This document shows, one piece after another, positions 35,792 through 42,737 of a stretch of DNA of 64,000 bases (the first letter of the stretch is position 1; every line of letters starts with the position of its first letter). Source of the stretch: Paludibacteraceae bacterium (GTDB taxonomy: Bacteria > Bacteroidota > Bacteroidia > Bacteroidales > Paludibacteraceae); the NCBI GenBank assembly GCA_024693065.1, contig JAILLP010000004.1:215305-279304 (forward strand), in the 5' to 3' direction. Position numbers and translations under genes: made by a program. The notes below the pieces were generated by a model. That model saw only the letters and a program-made list of their open reading frames with translations, searched no databases and was not told where the DNA came from.

Positions 35792-37057
35792 ATGTATTAT
35801 TTGCGTCTGTTGATTGTTGTCGGGTGGTTGGCCCTTCTCTCCATTGATGCTTTAGCGGGTGAATCCTCAAAGAGTGAGGAGAAACCTAAGATGCCGTTGT
35901 CGTGGGGGGTGAGGATGGATGTCGGTGGAGTCTTCCCGACCAATGACTTCGTGCGGGGCGGCCATTTCGATCTTCCCCGGCAGACGTGGGAGTATTCGGA
36001 GGAGCGTGAGGTGCATGATTTCTCCGATTTCATCATTCAGATGAATGCCGGAGTCAGACCGGACAGGTGGCAGGCGCGGGCTTACCGTAACCCGTACTAT
36101 GGGGTGGGCGTCGCGTTCCCTCGCTTCCATGACGAACGGTTGGGCAAACCGGTCTCTTTTTTCGGTACTTACGGTGCGAGGATTGCCCATATAACGAATT
36201 GGTTGAAATTGAATTACGAAATCAATTTCGGTTATTCCACCAATTGGAATCATTATGATAGATTCAAAAACCCGGATAATGTTGCGGTGGGGTGGAAGCA
36301 TAATGCGCATGTCGCACTTTTCCCTTATCTTAAATTTGTTATTCCCGGAGGATTTGACTTGAAGACGGGTGTTTCGATTACCCACTTCTCCAATGGCGCC
36401 ACCACCATGCCTAATCGGGGCTTGAACAACTATGCGGTGTCTGTCGCGTTATCGTACAATCTGAACGATTCGGAGAACATGGTCCGGAGGGACACTTCCC
36501 TTCGCGCGCCGCATGTTCCTTTGCGTCTGGAGCATGATGTTACCCTTACCCGATCTTTCCGTCAGATATACTACGATGGGAGGGGAACTGATTTGAGCAC
36601 ACAGTTTGTTCAATACCGCCACCCTGTTTTCGCGGCCAGTTACGCTCCGATGTTACGCTGCTCGTATCGTTACCGTTGTGGCTTGAGCCTGGATTTCATG
36701 TATGACGAGAGCGTGGGGGCACGCGCGGATTACGTGTTGGATGAGGCGGATGGCAAAATGTACGAACGTGTATGGCTGGGCAATAAGAGGGATCGCTTCA
36801 ATCTCGGACTTTCAGCTAAAAACGAGTTGATCATGTATGGCTTTTCATTTTTCCTGAATATCGGATACGATATCATGCATGGCGACGATTCCTTGACAAG
36901 GATGTATGAGGTGGTCGGCGTGAAGATTCAGCCCAGAGGTCCTTTGTACGCGAGTGTGGGGGTTAGAGCCGCTTATTTCTCGAAAGCGCAATATATCGCA
37001 TGGAGTTTGGGGTATGACTTCAAGGGAAAACCGTTGCGTCGGGCGGACCGCCAATGA
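35792..37057 (+). CDS. PagL-like lipid A 3-O-deacylase family outer-membrane protein
   Basis: About 421 residues from the Met that starts a good signal peptide (MYYLRLLIVVGWLALL, cleavage near DALAG); upstream Mets at 35747 and 35774 are alternatives. The N-terminal half has alternating strands and the PagL/acyloxyacyl hydrolase motif: His-Phe-Ser-Asn-Gly (THFSNGATTMPN, ~200), where His and Ser are the catalytic pair in PagL. SVALSYNLN and the rest look like beta-barrel strands. Function, inferred: removal of an acyl chain from lipid A, or another lipid. It is more than twice the length of Pseudomonas PagL; the extra C-terminal 200 residues have more barrel-like strands. Confidence 0.65.
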   Translation: MYYLRLLIVVGWLALLSIDALAGESSKSEEKPKMPLSWGVRMDVGGVFPTNDFVRGGHFDLPRQTWEYSEEREVHDFSDFIIQMNAGVRPDRWQARAYRNPYYGVGVAFPRFHDERLGKPVSFFGTYGARIAHITNWLKLNYEINFGYSTNWNHYDRFKNPDNVAVGWKHNAHVALFPYLKFVIPGGFDLKTGVSITHFSNGATTMPNRGLNNYAVSVALSYNLNDSENMVRRDTSLRAPHVPLRLEHDVTLTRSFRQIYYDGRGTDLSTQFVQYRHPVFAASYAPMLRCSYRYRCGLSLDFMYDESVGARADYVLDEADGKMYERVWLGNKRDRFNLGLSAKNELIMYGFSFFLNIGYDIMHGDDSLTRMYEVVGVKIQPRGPLYASVGVRAAYFSKAQYIAWSLGYDFKGKPLRRADRQ

Positions 37058-37138
37058 TGCTTGGGCGTTGTATACGGCAGATTCGTCCATGATTGTAGTC
37101 ATTTCGTCGATTGCGTATGGATAAGTTCATATAATTCG

Positions 37139-37146
37139 TATTTTTG
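37139..37146 (+). promoter_or_regulatory. -7 box of the lipoprotein gene at 37182
   Basis: TATTTTTG, exact match, 35 nt before the ATG at 37182. Confidence 0.5.
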
Positions 37147-37181
37147 TAGTCGAAGATAGTCAACCATTAAATGTTAGAGTC

Positions 37182-37631
37182 ATGAAAGGTTTATTGTTCA
37201 AATTCATATTTGCCCTTCCGCTTTTGGTCATGAGTTCGTGTATCGGATATTATGATGATGAGCGCGACGAGGATCTCCTGGTGGGAGAGCCGTGGCATTG
37301 GACCAAGACGGTCTACTATGATGATGTGCCGGGCGCTATCGCTCAGACGGAATATGCGAATGAGGAACTGACTTACCATTTCCACTATGATGGTGCGCTT
37401 TCGATAAAAAGCACGTTTGTCTCCCACTTCGGACGTGTCTATTCTGATTGGGAGCATGCGGATTGGGACTGCCATGGCGGCGAATTGCGCATCACCACGC
37501 GTGATGGTGATTGGTACTACAATATTGACCGCCTTAGCCATTGGACATTAGTCCTTGTCTACTACGACTCGTATGTGGATGATTGGGGACATAGAGTGGA
37601 CTATAGGGCGGAAGAGTACTACGAGAGATAA
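37182..37631 (+). CDS. Small lipoprotein of unknown function
   Basis: 149 residues. Signal sequence MKGLLFKFIFALPLLVMSSC has a clear lipobox (Cys20). The mature protein is rich in Tyr, Trp, Asp and His (e.g. YYDDERDED, DWEHADWDCHGGELRIT), and looks like a small beta-sandwich similar to lipocalin-like Bacteroidetes lipoproteins; I assign no family. The acidic residues after the Cys suggest possible surface exposure. It precedes the AICAR transformylase gene with a G/C-rich hairpin between. Confidence 0.65.
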   Translation: MKGLLFKFIFALPLLVMSSCIGYYDDERDEDLLVGEPWHWTKTVYYDDVPGAIAQTEYANEELTYHFHYDGALSIKSTFVSHFGRVYSDWEHADWDCHGGELRITTRDGDWYYNIDRLSHWTLVLVYYDSYVDDWGHRVDYRAEEYYER

Positions 37632-37637
37632 ATATGG

Positions 37638-37660
37638 CGGGGGGACTTATCATCCCCCCG
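37638..37660 (+). terminator. G/C hairpin, possible terminator
   Basis: CGGGGGG (37638-37644) pairs with CCCCCCG (37654-37660). The following TATTTAATAA is T-poor, so termination would be weak. Confidence 0.35.
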
Positions 37661-37682
37661 TATTTAATAAATTAGCTTAAAG

Positions 37683-38858
37683 ATGGCGAAAGAATTAGAG
37701 TTGAAGTATGGGTGTAATCCCAACCAGAAGCCTTCCCGAATCTATATGGAGGAGGGCGAGTTGCCTATCACGGTATTGAATGGCCGTCCGGGGTATATTA
37801 ATTTCCTGGATGCGTTTAACAGTTGGCAGTTAGTGAAGGAGTTGAAGGAGGCTACAGGGCTACCCGCCGCAGCTTCCTTCAAGCATGTTAGTCCGGCAGG
37901 TGCTGCTGTCGCTGTGGAGATGTCTGAGACGTTGAAGAAGATCTACTTCGTGAACGACGCGAAGCTCTCTCCGTTGGCTACTGCCTATGCGCGTGCCAGG
38001 GGTGCCGACCGTATGTCTTCATATGGTGACTTCATCGCATTGTCTGATGTGTGTGACGAGGAGACTGCTTTCTTGATCAACAGGGAGGTGTCTGATGGCG
38101 TGATCGCACCCGGCTACACGGAGAAGGCGTTGGAGATTTTGAAGAACAAGCGCAAGGGCACCTATAATGTGATACAAATTGATCCTTCCTATAAGCCTAA
38201 TCCGATCGAGCGCAAGCAGGTGTTCGGTGTGACCTTCGAGCAGGGCAGGAACGAGGTGAAGATCGATGATTCATTGTTTACCGAATTCCCTACCAAGGTG
38301 AACACTTTCACCGCTGAGGCGAAACGTGATCTGTTGATTGCCCTGATCACGCTGAAGTACACGCAGTCCAATTCCGTATGCTATGCGAAGGATGGTCAGG
38401 CCATCGGTATCGGTGCCGGACAGCAGTCTCGTATCCACTGCACCCGATTGGCGGGCAACAAGGCGGACATATGGTTCCTCCGCCAGCATCCGAAGGTGAT
38501 GGCATTACCTTTCAAGGAGGGAATCCGTCGCGCGGATAGGGATAATACGATCGACGTCTACATCTCTGACGATTATGAGGATGTCTTGGCGGACGGCGTA
38601 TGGGAGCAGTTCTTCACGGAGAAGCCTGAACCTATTTCCAGAGAGGAGAAGAAGGCTTGGCTGACGAAGTTGGACAACGTGGCTCTGGGTTCCGACGCGT
38701 TTTTCCCTTTCGGCGACAATATCGAGCGCGCCCACAAGAGCGGTGTGCGTTTCATCGCCCAACCAGGCGGGTCTGTGCGTGATGATAATGTGATTGAGAC
38801 GTGCGATAAATATGGGATGGCGATGGCCTTCACTCATGTCCGTTTGTTCCATCATTAA
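37683..38858 (+). CDS. Stand-alone AICAR transformylase-like protein
   Basis: 391 residues that correspond only to the C-terminal AICAR formyltransferase domain of PurH; the N-terminal IMP cyclohydrolase (MGS-like) domain is absent. The catalytic Lys-His pair is in ASFKHVSPAGAAVAV (K67-H68). KYTQSNSVCYAKDGQAIGIGAGQQSRIHCT is the folate/AICAR-site block and FFPFGDNIERAHKSGV a further family signature. It would transfer a formyl group from 10-formyl-THF to AICAR in purine synthesis. A separate full-length PurH elsewhere is likely; whether this paralogue is the main enzyme is unknown. Confidence 0.88.
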   Translation: MAKELELKYGCNPNQKPSRIYMEEGELPITVLNGRPGYINFLDAFNSWQLVKELKEATGLPAAASFKHVSPAGAAVAVEMSETLKKIYFVNDAKLSPLATAYARARGADRMSSYGDFIALSDVCDEETAFLINREVSDGVIAPGYTEKALEILKNKRKGTYNVIQIDPSYKPNPIERKQVFGVTFEQGRNEVKIDDSLFTEFPTKVNTFTAEAKRDLLIALITLKYTQSNSVCYAKDGQAIGIGAGQQSRIHCTRLAGNKADIWFLRQHPKVMALPFKEGIRRADRDNTIDVYISDDYEDVLADGVWEQFFTEKPEPISREEKKAWLTKLDNVALGSDAFFPFGDNIERAHKSGVRFIAQPGGSVRDDNVIETCDKYGMAMAFTHVRLFHH

Positions 38859-38880
38859 TCGTTCCCTATAATCATAGTCG

Positions 38881-38914
38881 GGCGGGCGTCTTCTTTGAAG
38901 CGCTCGCCTTTCTT
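38881..38914 (+). terminator. Possible terminator after the AICAR transformylase gene
   Basis: GGCGGGCGTCTTC and GAAGCGCTCGCC form an imperfect hairpin followed by TTTCTT. Confidence 0.4.
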
Positions 38915-38976
38915 GTCTGTACTCTTAAAAATATATAAAAAAAAGAGATGTGGAGGTGGTTTTCTATCCGAAATGG

Positions 38977-39006
38977 TTGCGGGAATTTCGTTTGGTTTTA
39001 TCTTTG
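38977..39006 (+). promoter_or_regulatory. Promoter of the small membrane protein / OmpH pair
   Basis: TTG (38977-38979), 19 nt, TATCTTTG (38999-39006), followed by CG: good consensus. The leader to 39079 is about 65 nt. Confidence 0.6.
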
Positions 39007-39078
39007 CGGTGTGAAAGTTCATGTAGTGGGCTTCAGTGTATGTAAAGGCTATGTTATTTTTAATAGCAATCGTATTTT

Positions 39079-39330
39079 ATGAATAGTTTCGGAATTCTTC
39101 TGGGTGTCACTGTGGTGATTGTGGGTTTGTCGCTTCTATTGTTGGGCGTTCAGACTTTTTTTTCGAAGAAGAAGAAATTCCCTCATATGCATGTCGGAGG
39201 AAATATGGCATTGGCGAAGAAAGGGGTCTATTGTGTGCAGACACAGGATGCTATGGAACGCCGCGAGGCTTTGCCTTTGAAGAGAGATATGGAGGACGAC
39301 GGGACGTTTCAGGGAAAATGTGAAAAATAA
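39079..39330 (+). CDS. Small single-span membrane protein
   Basis: 83 residues: one N-terminal transmembrane helix (ILLGVTVVIVGLSLLLLGV), a Lys patch (SKKKKFPHMHVGG), then a soluble tail with MALAKKGVYCVQTQDAMERRE. Short proteins with this helix-plus-VG.N.A..KKG.xC layout are widespread in Bacteroidetes but uncharacterised to my knowledge. It lies 11 nt upstream of the OmpH-like gene and probably shares its transcript. Confidence 0.7.
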   Translation: MNSFGILLGVTVVIVGLSLLLLGVQTFFSKKKKFPHMHVGGNMALAKKGVYCVQTQDAMERREALPLKRDMEDDGTFQGKCEK

Positions 39331-39341
39331 ATTGATAAGAT

Positions 39342-39977
39342 ATGAAGTATTTTAACTCGTTGTGTTTCTCGGTTATCGTATTAGCCGTTCTTTCGTTTTA
39401 TGGTTGTAAGGGTAATTCATCCGCACAAGAACAGACTCCGTCTGATTCCGCCTCTTCTACAGCAGTTGTGGATAGTGCGGTTGTTGATTCTCCTACCGTT
39501 TTCCCCGTCGCTTATGTGGACGTGGATTCTTTGTTGCTTGGTTATGATTTCGCCAAGAAGTTGAACGAAGTGTTGTTGAAGAAGCAGGAAAAGGCCCGCA
39601 GGGAAATGACGAACGCTCAGGTGAAGTTCCAGAAGGACTATGAGGCGTTCCAGAAGAAATATCAGGCTGGTGGTTTCTTGACGGAGGCTACCTTGCAGAG
39701 CGAGCAGGCTAATCTTTACAAACAAGATCAGGATTTGCAACTGTTGGAGAAGAAACTGACCCAGGAATTCCTGGAGGAGCAGCAGAAAATGAATATCCAA
39801 TTGCGTGATACGGTGGCCGCTTTTTTCAAGATATATAATGCGGACAAACGCTTCAAACTCATCTTGAGCAATGCGAATTCCGACAATGTGCTATTCGCGG
39901 ATGAGGCGTTAAACATCACCAACGACGTGATAGAGCAGCTGAACCTGCGCTATGCGGCTCAACAAAAGACAAAATAA
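39342..39977 (+). CDS. OmpH/Skp-family lipoprotein
   Basis: 211 residues. Lipobox ends at Cys22 (SFYGC), followed by a Ser/Thr/Ala-rich linker. From about 55 it matches Skp/OmpH: VAYVDVDSLLLGYDFAKKL, then long coiled-coil arms (residues ~75-160) and a beta-strand end (RFKLILSNANSDNVLFADEALNIT). Skp is a periplasmic chaperone for outer-membrane proteins; this copy is predicted to be membrane-anchored by its lipid instead of soluble. A terminator follows at 40004. Confidence 0.85.
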   Translation: MKYFNSLCFSVIVLAVLSFYGCKGNSSAQEQTPSDSASSTAVVDSAVVDSPTVFPVAYVDVDSLLLGYDFAKKLNEVLLKKQEKARREMTNAQVKFQKDYEAFQKKYQAGGFLTEATLQSEQANLYKQDQDLQLLEKKLTQEFLEEQQKMNIQLRDTVAAFFKIYNADKRFKLILSNANSDNVLFADEALNITNDVIEQLNLRYAAQQKTK

Positions 39978-40003
39978 TTTTTGTTTAAATATCTTTGCGG
40001 AAG

Positions 40004-40033
40004 GGAGGAAGTCTTGTGGTTTCCTCCTTTTTT
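40004..40033 (+). terminator. Terminator after the OmpH-like gene
   Basis: GGAGGAA (40004-40010) pairs with TTCCTCC (40021-40027), followed by six T. Confidence 0.65.
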
Positions 40034-40057
40034 GTGGAAGAAAGGATAGAACCCGCA

Positions 40058-40095
40058 TAGTAAATAGCTAAATAGTAAATTGGTAAATCCCCCAA
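40058..40095. repeat. Degenerate TAGTAAA-like repeats
   Basis: TAGTAAA, TAGCTAAA, TAGTAAA and TTGGTAAA follow one another, a decayed version of the perfect array at 63897. Confidence 0.6.
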
Positions 40096-40122
40096 AGTTC
40101 CCAACCTAACGTTTCCTCCCTT

Positions 40123-40150
40123 TTAATTTTTAATTCTTAACTCTTAATTT
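40123..40150. repeat. 7-bp repeat array, TTAAYTC family (4 units)
   Basis: TTAATTT, TTAATTC, TTAACTC, TTAATTT, directly abutting the -7 box at 40151. Confidence 0.75.
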
Positions 40151-40158
40151 TATTTTTG
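40151..40158 (+). promoter_or_regulatory. -7 box of the UspA-like gene
   Basis: TATTTTTG followed by CA, 22 nt before the ATG at 40181. The position where a -33 box should be is occupied by the heptamer repeats. Confidence 0.5.
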
Positions 40159-40180
40159 CATATACGAAAAGGAATATGAT

Positions 40181-40972
40181 ATGATGAAAGTCGAAGAATT
40201 GCCTAAGGAGCAGATATATGTGGCCGCTCACCCCGACCATTTCCCTGAGACAGCTTTAGCGTTGGCTAAGAAATTGGCGGAGGCCCATGATAAACAGATA
40301 TGTTTGCTGGGTGTGTTGGATCGGAAGGAGACCTCCTCTTTTTACGAGAACGCTTTCGAATCGTGGAAAAAGGATCGGATCGAGTTCCCCGTCAATTATT
40401 TTGTGTTGGATGATGATTTCACGGATTTCATGGAGTTCGTTGAGGCTGTCATCCTGATCTTCGAGGTTTCAGATGTGCCACCATTCAATAAACCGCTCAA
40501 CCAGCTGAAGCTCTGCCGTGAGTTGAGGATACCATACTATTTTGTGAAGCCTGGGCAACAAATCGCTTTCGACCGTGTGCTTGTGCCGATCGGTTTCTTG
40601 GTGGAGGAACGCGAGAAGGGTGTCTTCTGCCGTGGCATGGGCATGCACTTTCACTCGCACATCATGTTGATGGTGGCCAACGACTATGGCACAAGGGCGC
40701 AACAGAATGCGGAGGCGATTAAAGGCCTGATGGATAAAGGGTCGGTGGAGTACGAAGATGTGGAGGCGAAGAAGAACAGTTTCAAGATCGAATTGGAGGC
40801 TGTGGACCGTGTGATGGAGCTGAATGCGGACCTTCTGATGATCTCCGCATCGCGCGATTATGGCATGGACGACATTCTTTTCGGTCCGAAGGAATTGAAG
40901 GTTATAAAAAAATCCATCGTTCCGTTGATGATTATTAATCCAAGAAAAGACCTTTATACGCTGTGCAATTAG
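40181..40972 (+). CDS. Universal stress protein-like protein
   Basis: 263 residues, cytoplasmic. A Rossmann-like N-terminal half (IYVAAHPDHFPETALALAKKLAEAHDKQICLLGVLD) and a second half beginning FDRVLVPIGFLVEEREKG and ending NADLLMISASRDYGMDDILFGPKEL resemble two tandem UspA folds. The typical ATP loop Gx2Gx9G(S/T) is not clearly conserved, so nucleotide binding is doubtful. No function is assigned beyond the fold. Confidence 0.65.
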   Translation: MMKVEELPKEQIYVAAHPDHFPETALALAKKLAEAHDKQICLLGVLDRKETSSFYENAFESWKKDRIEFPVNYFVLDDDFTDFMEFVEAVILIFEVSDVPPFNKPLNQLKLCRELRIPYYFVKPGQQIAFDRVLVPIGFLVEEREKGVFCRGMGMHFHSHIMLMVANDYGTRAQQNAEAIKGLMDKGSVEYEDVEAKKNSFKIELEAVDRVMELNADLLMISASRDYGMDDILFGPKELKVIKKSIVPLMIINPRKDLYTLCN

Positions 40973-41054
40973 GGGTTTTATCGATCGAAACGGCTGATTC
41001 ATCGATTGTTTGTGCCGATTGGTATGTAAAATAGTGATAATCAATAAAATCCGC

Positions 41055-41085
41055 TTGTTTTGGCATGGTGTTTGTACTATTTTTG
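41055..41085 (+). promoter_or_regulatory. Promoter of the DUF6515 gene
   Basis: TTG (41055-41057), 20 nt, TATTTTTG (41078-41085): full consensus, 39 nt before the ATG at 41125. Confidence 0.65.
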
Positions 41086-41124
41086 ATAGGAAACAAAATG
41101 TAAAACGTTCTAAATTTTACGGTC

Positions 41125-42417
41125 ATGAAAACAAATAAGATTATTGCAATTCTCATTACAGTATTGGTAATGGTTTGCACCTCAGCAACCGCCCAAAGAC
41201 ACGGTGGTCGTCAGGGCGGACAACAAAGAATGGAAATGAGAAATAGTTCTCGCAGTAATAACAATTTTAACCAAGCTTCATCGCATAGACAAAATAACCA
41301 AGCTTCATTTAACAACAGGCAATCCGCGCCTTCCCAAGGTGCGAATCGAGTAAGCAACAGAGGATCGCAGCATCACGATTTTGCTCAGCGTTCCGGCAAC
41401 AATGGCTCTCGCCAGCAGTCGGCTGCTCCTGCGGCTCCTAATCGTCGTCCGCAGATGTCCCAGCAACGTCCAGCTCCTGCGGCTTCTAATCATCGTCCGC
41501 AGATGTCTCAGCAACGTCCAACTCCGGCTCCTGCGACAAGGCCAAGCAATACGGGTCCGCGCCAATCGCAACCGGTTGCGCCTCGCGTAGGTTCGAAGGC
41601 TCCACAACGTGGTCCAGCGGCGGGTCCAGCTCCTCACCATGCACCGGCTGTGTCTCATGCGCCAAAGGCTCCGGCTCCTGCACCTCGTCATATGCCAGCT
41701 CCGGCTGTACGTAGAGGTCCGGCTCCTGCTCCTCATCATGGCCCAGTTCCTCACCATGGTCCAGCGCCTCGTGCGGCGATTCGTCCGAGGACTATCCATC
41801 GCCCTCATCCGGTTGTTGTTCCTCACGGACCATCTCCGATCGTGTACCACAACGGTAGACCATTCCGTCCGGCTATGCACCCACGCGCATGCCACTTCAT
41901 AGACTCCCACGGTGTAAGATTCTATGTGCACAACGGACATTTCTATCGTCAGCATCCAACCTTCGGGTTCGAGTTGGTTCACCGTCCAGTGAATATGGTG
42001 TTGGCAGCTCTTCCGTTCGCTTGTGTGACTGTAAACTTGGGTGGTGTTGATTATTGGTATGGCAACGGTGTATGGTTCGCTAAGAGAGTGGGTGGTTACG
42101 CAGTGATTGAAAGGCCAGTAGCGGCTGCGAGCGAAGTGTACGTGCAAGTGCTCCCTGTGGGTGCTGCGACTGTTACGGTTAACGGTGTCACTTACTACAA
42201 CTATAACGAGACTTGGTTCTTGCCTTCCGCACAGGGCTATGTCATCGTAGGTAGTCCAGAGGATGATGTCGTACTCCCTGACGCTAATATCATCACCACG
42301 TTGCCGGAGGGCAGCAAACGCGTAGTTATTAATAACCGTCTCTATTGGTTTGGCGCCGATACTTGGTTCCAACCTGTTACGGGAGGTTACATGATTGTGG
42401 ACGAGCCGTATAAATAA
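41125..42417 (+). CDS. Secreted Pro/Ala/His-rich protein with DUF6515-like C-terminus
   Basis: 430 residues. Signal peptide (IIAILITVLVMVCTSATAQ), then a Gln/Asn/Arg/Ser-rich part, then a long Pro/Ala/His/Arg-rich segment (~90-245) with repeats such as RPQMSQQRP and APAPHHGP. The C-terminal ~170 residues contain three related repeats of the type GVxYYxYNxTWFxPxxxGYVIV (e.g. VTYYNYNETWFLPSAQGYVIV), which is the DUF6515 pattern. It is probably envelope-associated; function unknown. The coding DNA of the Pro/Ala region is repetitive and gives spurious frames on all strands. Confidence 0.8.
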   Translation: MKTNKIIAILITVLVMVCTSATAQRHGGRQGGQQRMEMRNSSRSNNNFNQASSHRQNNQASFNNRQSAPSQGANRVSNRGSQHHDFAQRSGNNGSRQQSAAPAAPNRRPQMSQQRPAPAASNHRPQMSQQRPTPAPATRPSNTGPRQSQPVAPRVGSKAPQRGPAAGPAPHHAPAVSHAPKAPAPAPRHMPAPAVRRGPAPAPHHGPVPHHGPAPRAAIRPRTIHRPHPVVVPHGPSPIVYHNGRPFRPAMHPRACHFIDSHGVRFYVHNGHFYRQHPTFGFELVHRPVNMVLAALPFACVTVNLGGVDYWYGNGVWFAKRVGGYAVIERPVAAASEVYVQVLPVGAATVTVNGVTYYNYNETWFLPSAQGYVIVGSPEDDVVLPDANIITTLPEGSKRVVINNRLYWFGADTWFQPVTGGYMIVDEPYK

Positions 42418-42442
42418 ACGTTAACATAAGCAATTCTGAGTT

Positions 42443-42479
42443 GGGGCGTCTTCCGAAAAAGGGGAGACGCCCCTTTTTT
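42443..42479 (+). terminator. Terminator of the DUF6515 gene
   Basis: GGGGCGTCT (42443-42451) pairs perfectly with AGACGCCCC (42465-42473), followed by six T. Confidence 0.85.
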
Positions 42480-42642
42480 GACAAAATAATCCATCCTTTT
42501 GGTTCGATTGTCCATGTCTGGATGTCCTCTTCCTACTACCTTTGTGACGTTCAATGATATTAATACTTTTAGAAAACCATGTAACTTTACCTTTACGAAG
42601 AAGAACCTTACTTTTGATTGCAGTATTTTTGGGTTATTATAG

Positions 42643-42677
42643 CAGAGGAGGCGATTGTTTCGTCTCCTCTGTTTTTT
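42643..42677 (+). terminator. Intrinsic terminator upstream of tex
   Basis: CAGAGGAGGCGA (42643-42654) pairs with TCGTCTCCTCTG (42660-42671), one G-U, 5-nt loop, followed by six T. No gene lies directly before it, so it must end an untranslated or leader transcript. Confidence 0.8.
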
Positions 42678-42710
42678 CCCCGCCAGGATGGTCGTTTCAC
42701 TATATTTTAC

Positions 42711-42718
42711 TACATTTG
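42711..42718 (+). promoter_or_regulatory. -7 box of tex
   Basis: TACATTTG, exact match, 19 nt before the ATG at 42738; it supports that start over the longer open frame. Confidence 0.6.
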
Positions 42719-42737
42719 TTATACTAAATATCTTTTT

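Larger units (their letters stand above)
42480..42737 (+). other. Intergenic region with possible small RNA before tex
   Basis: No convincing gene. It contains exact TAnnTTTG boxes at 42537, 42609, 42624 and 42711 and an intrinsic terminator at 42643-42677. A transcript from the 42537 box would be about 125 nt and end at that terminator. A short ORF from 42554 has no stop before the hairpin, so a non-coding RNA is more likely than a peptide. Confidence 0.45.

Noticed and set aside
41300..42372. Long frames on several strands across the Pro/Ala-rich gene
   Set aside because: Shadows caused by repetitive G/C-biased codons; only the plus-strand frame has a signal peptide, promoter and family C-terminus.
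42618..42737. 40-codon extension of tex
   Set aside because: It spans a terminator and the tex -7 box, and Tex proteins begin at MQFDSII.
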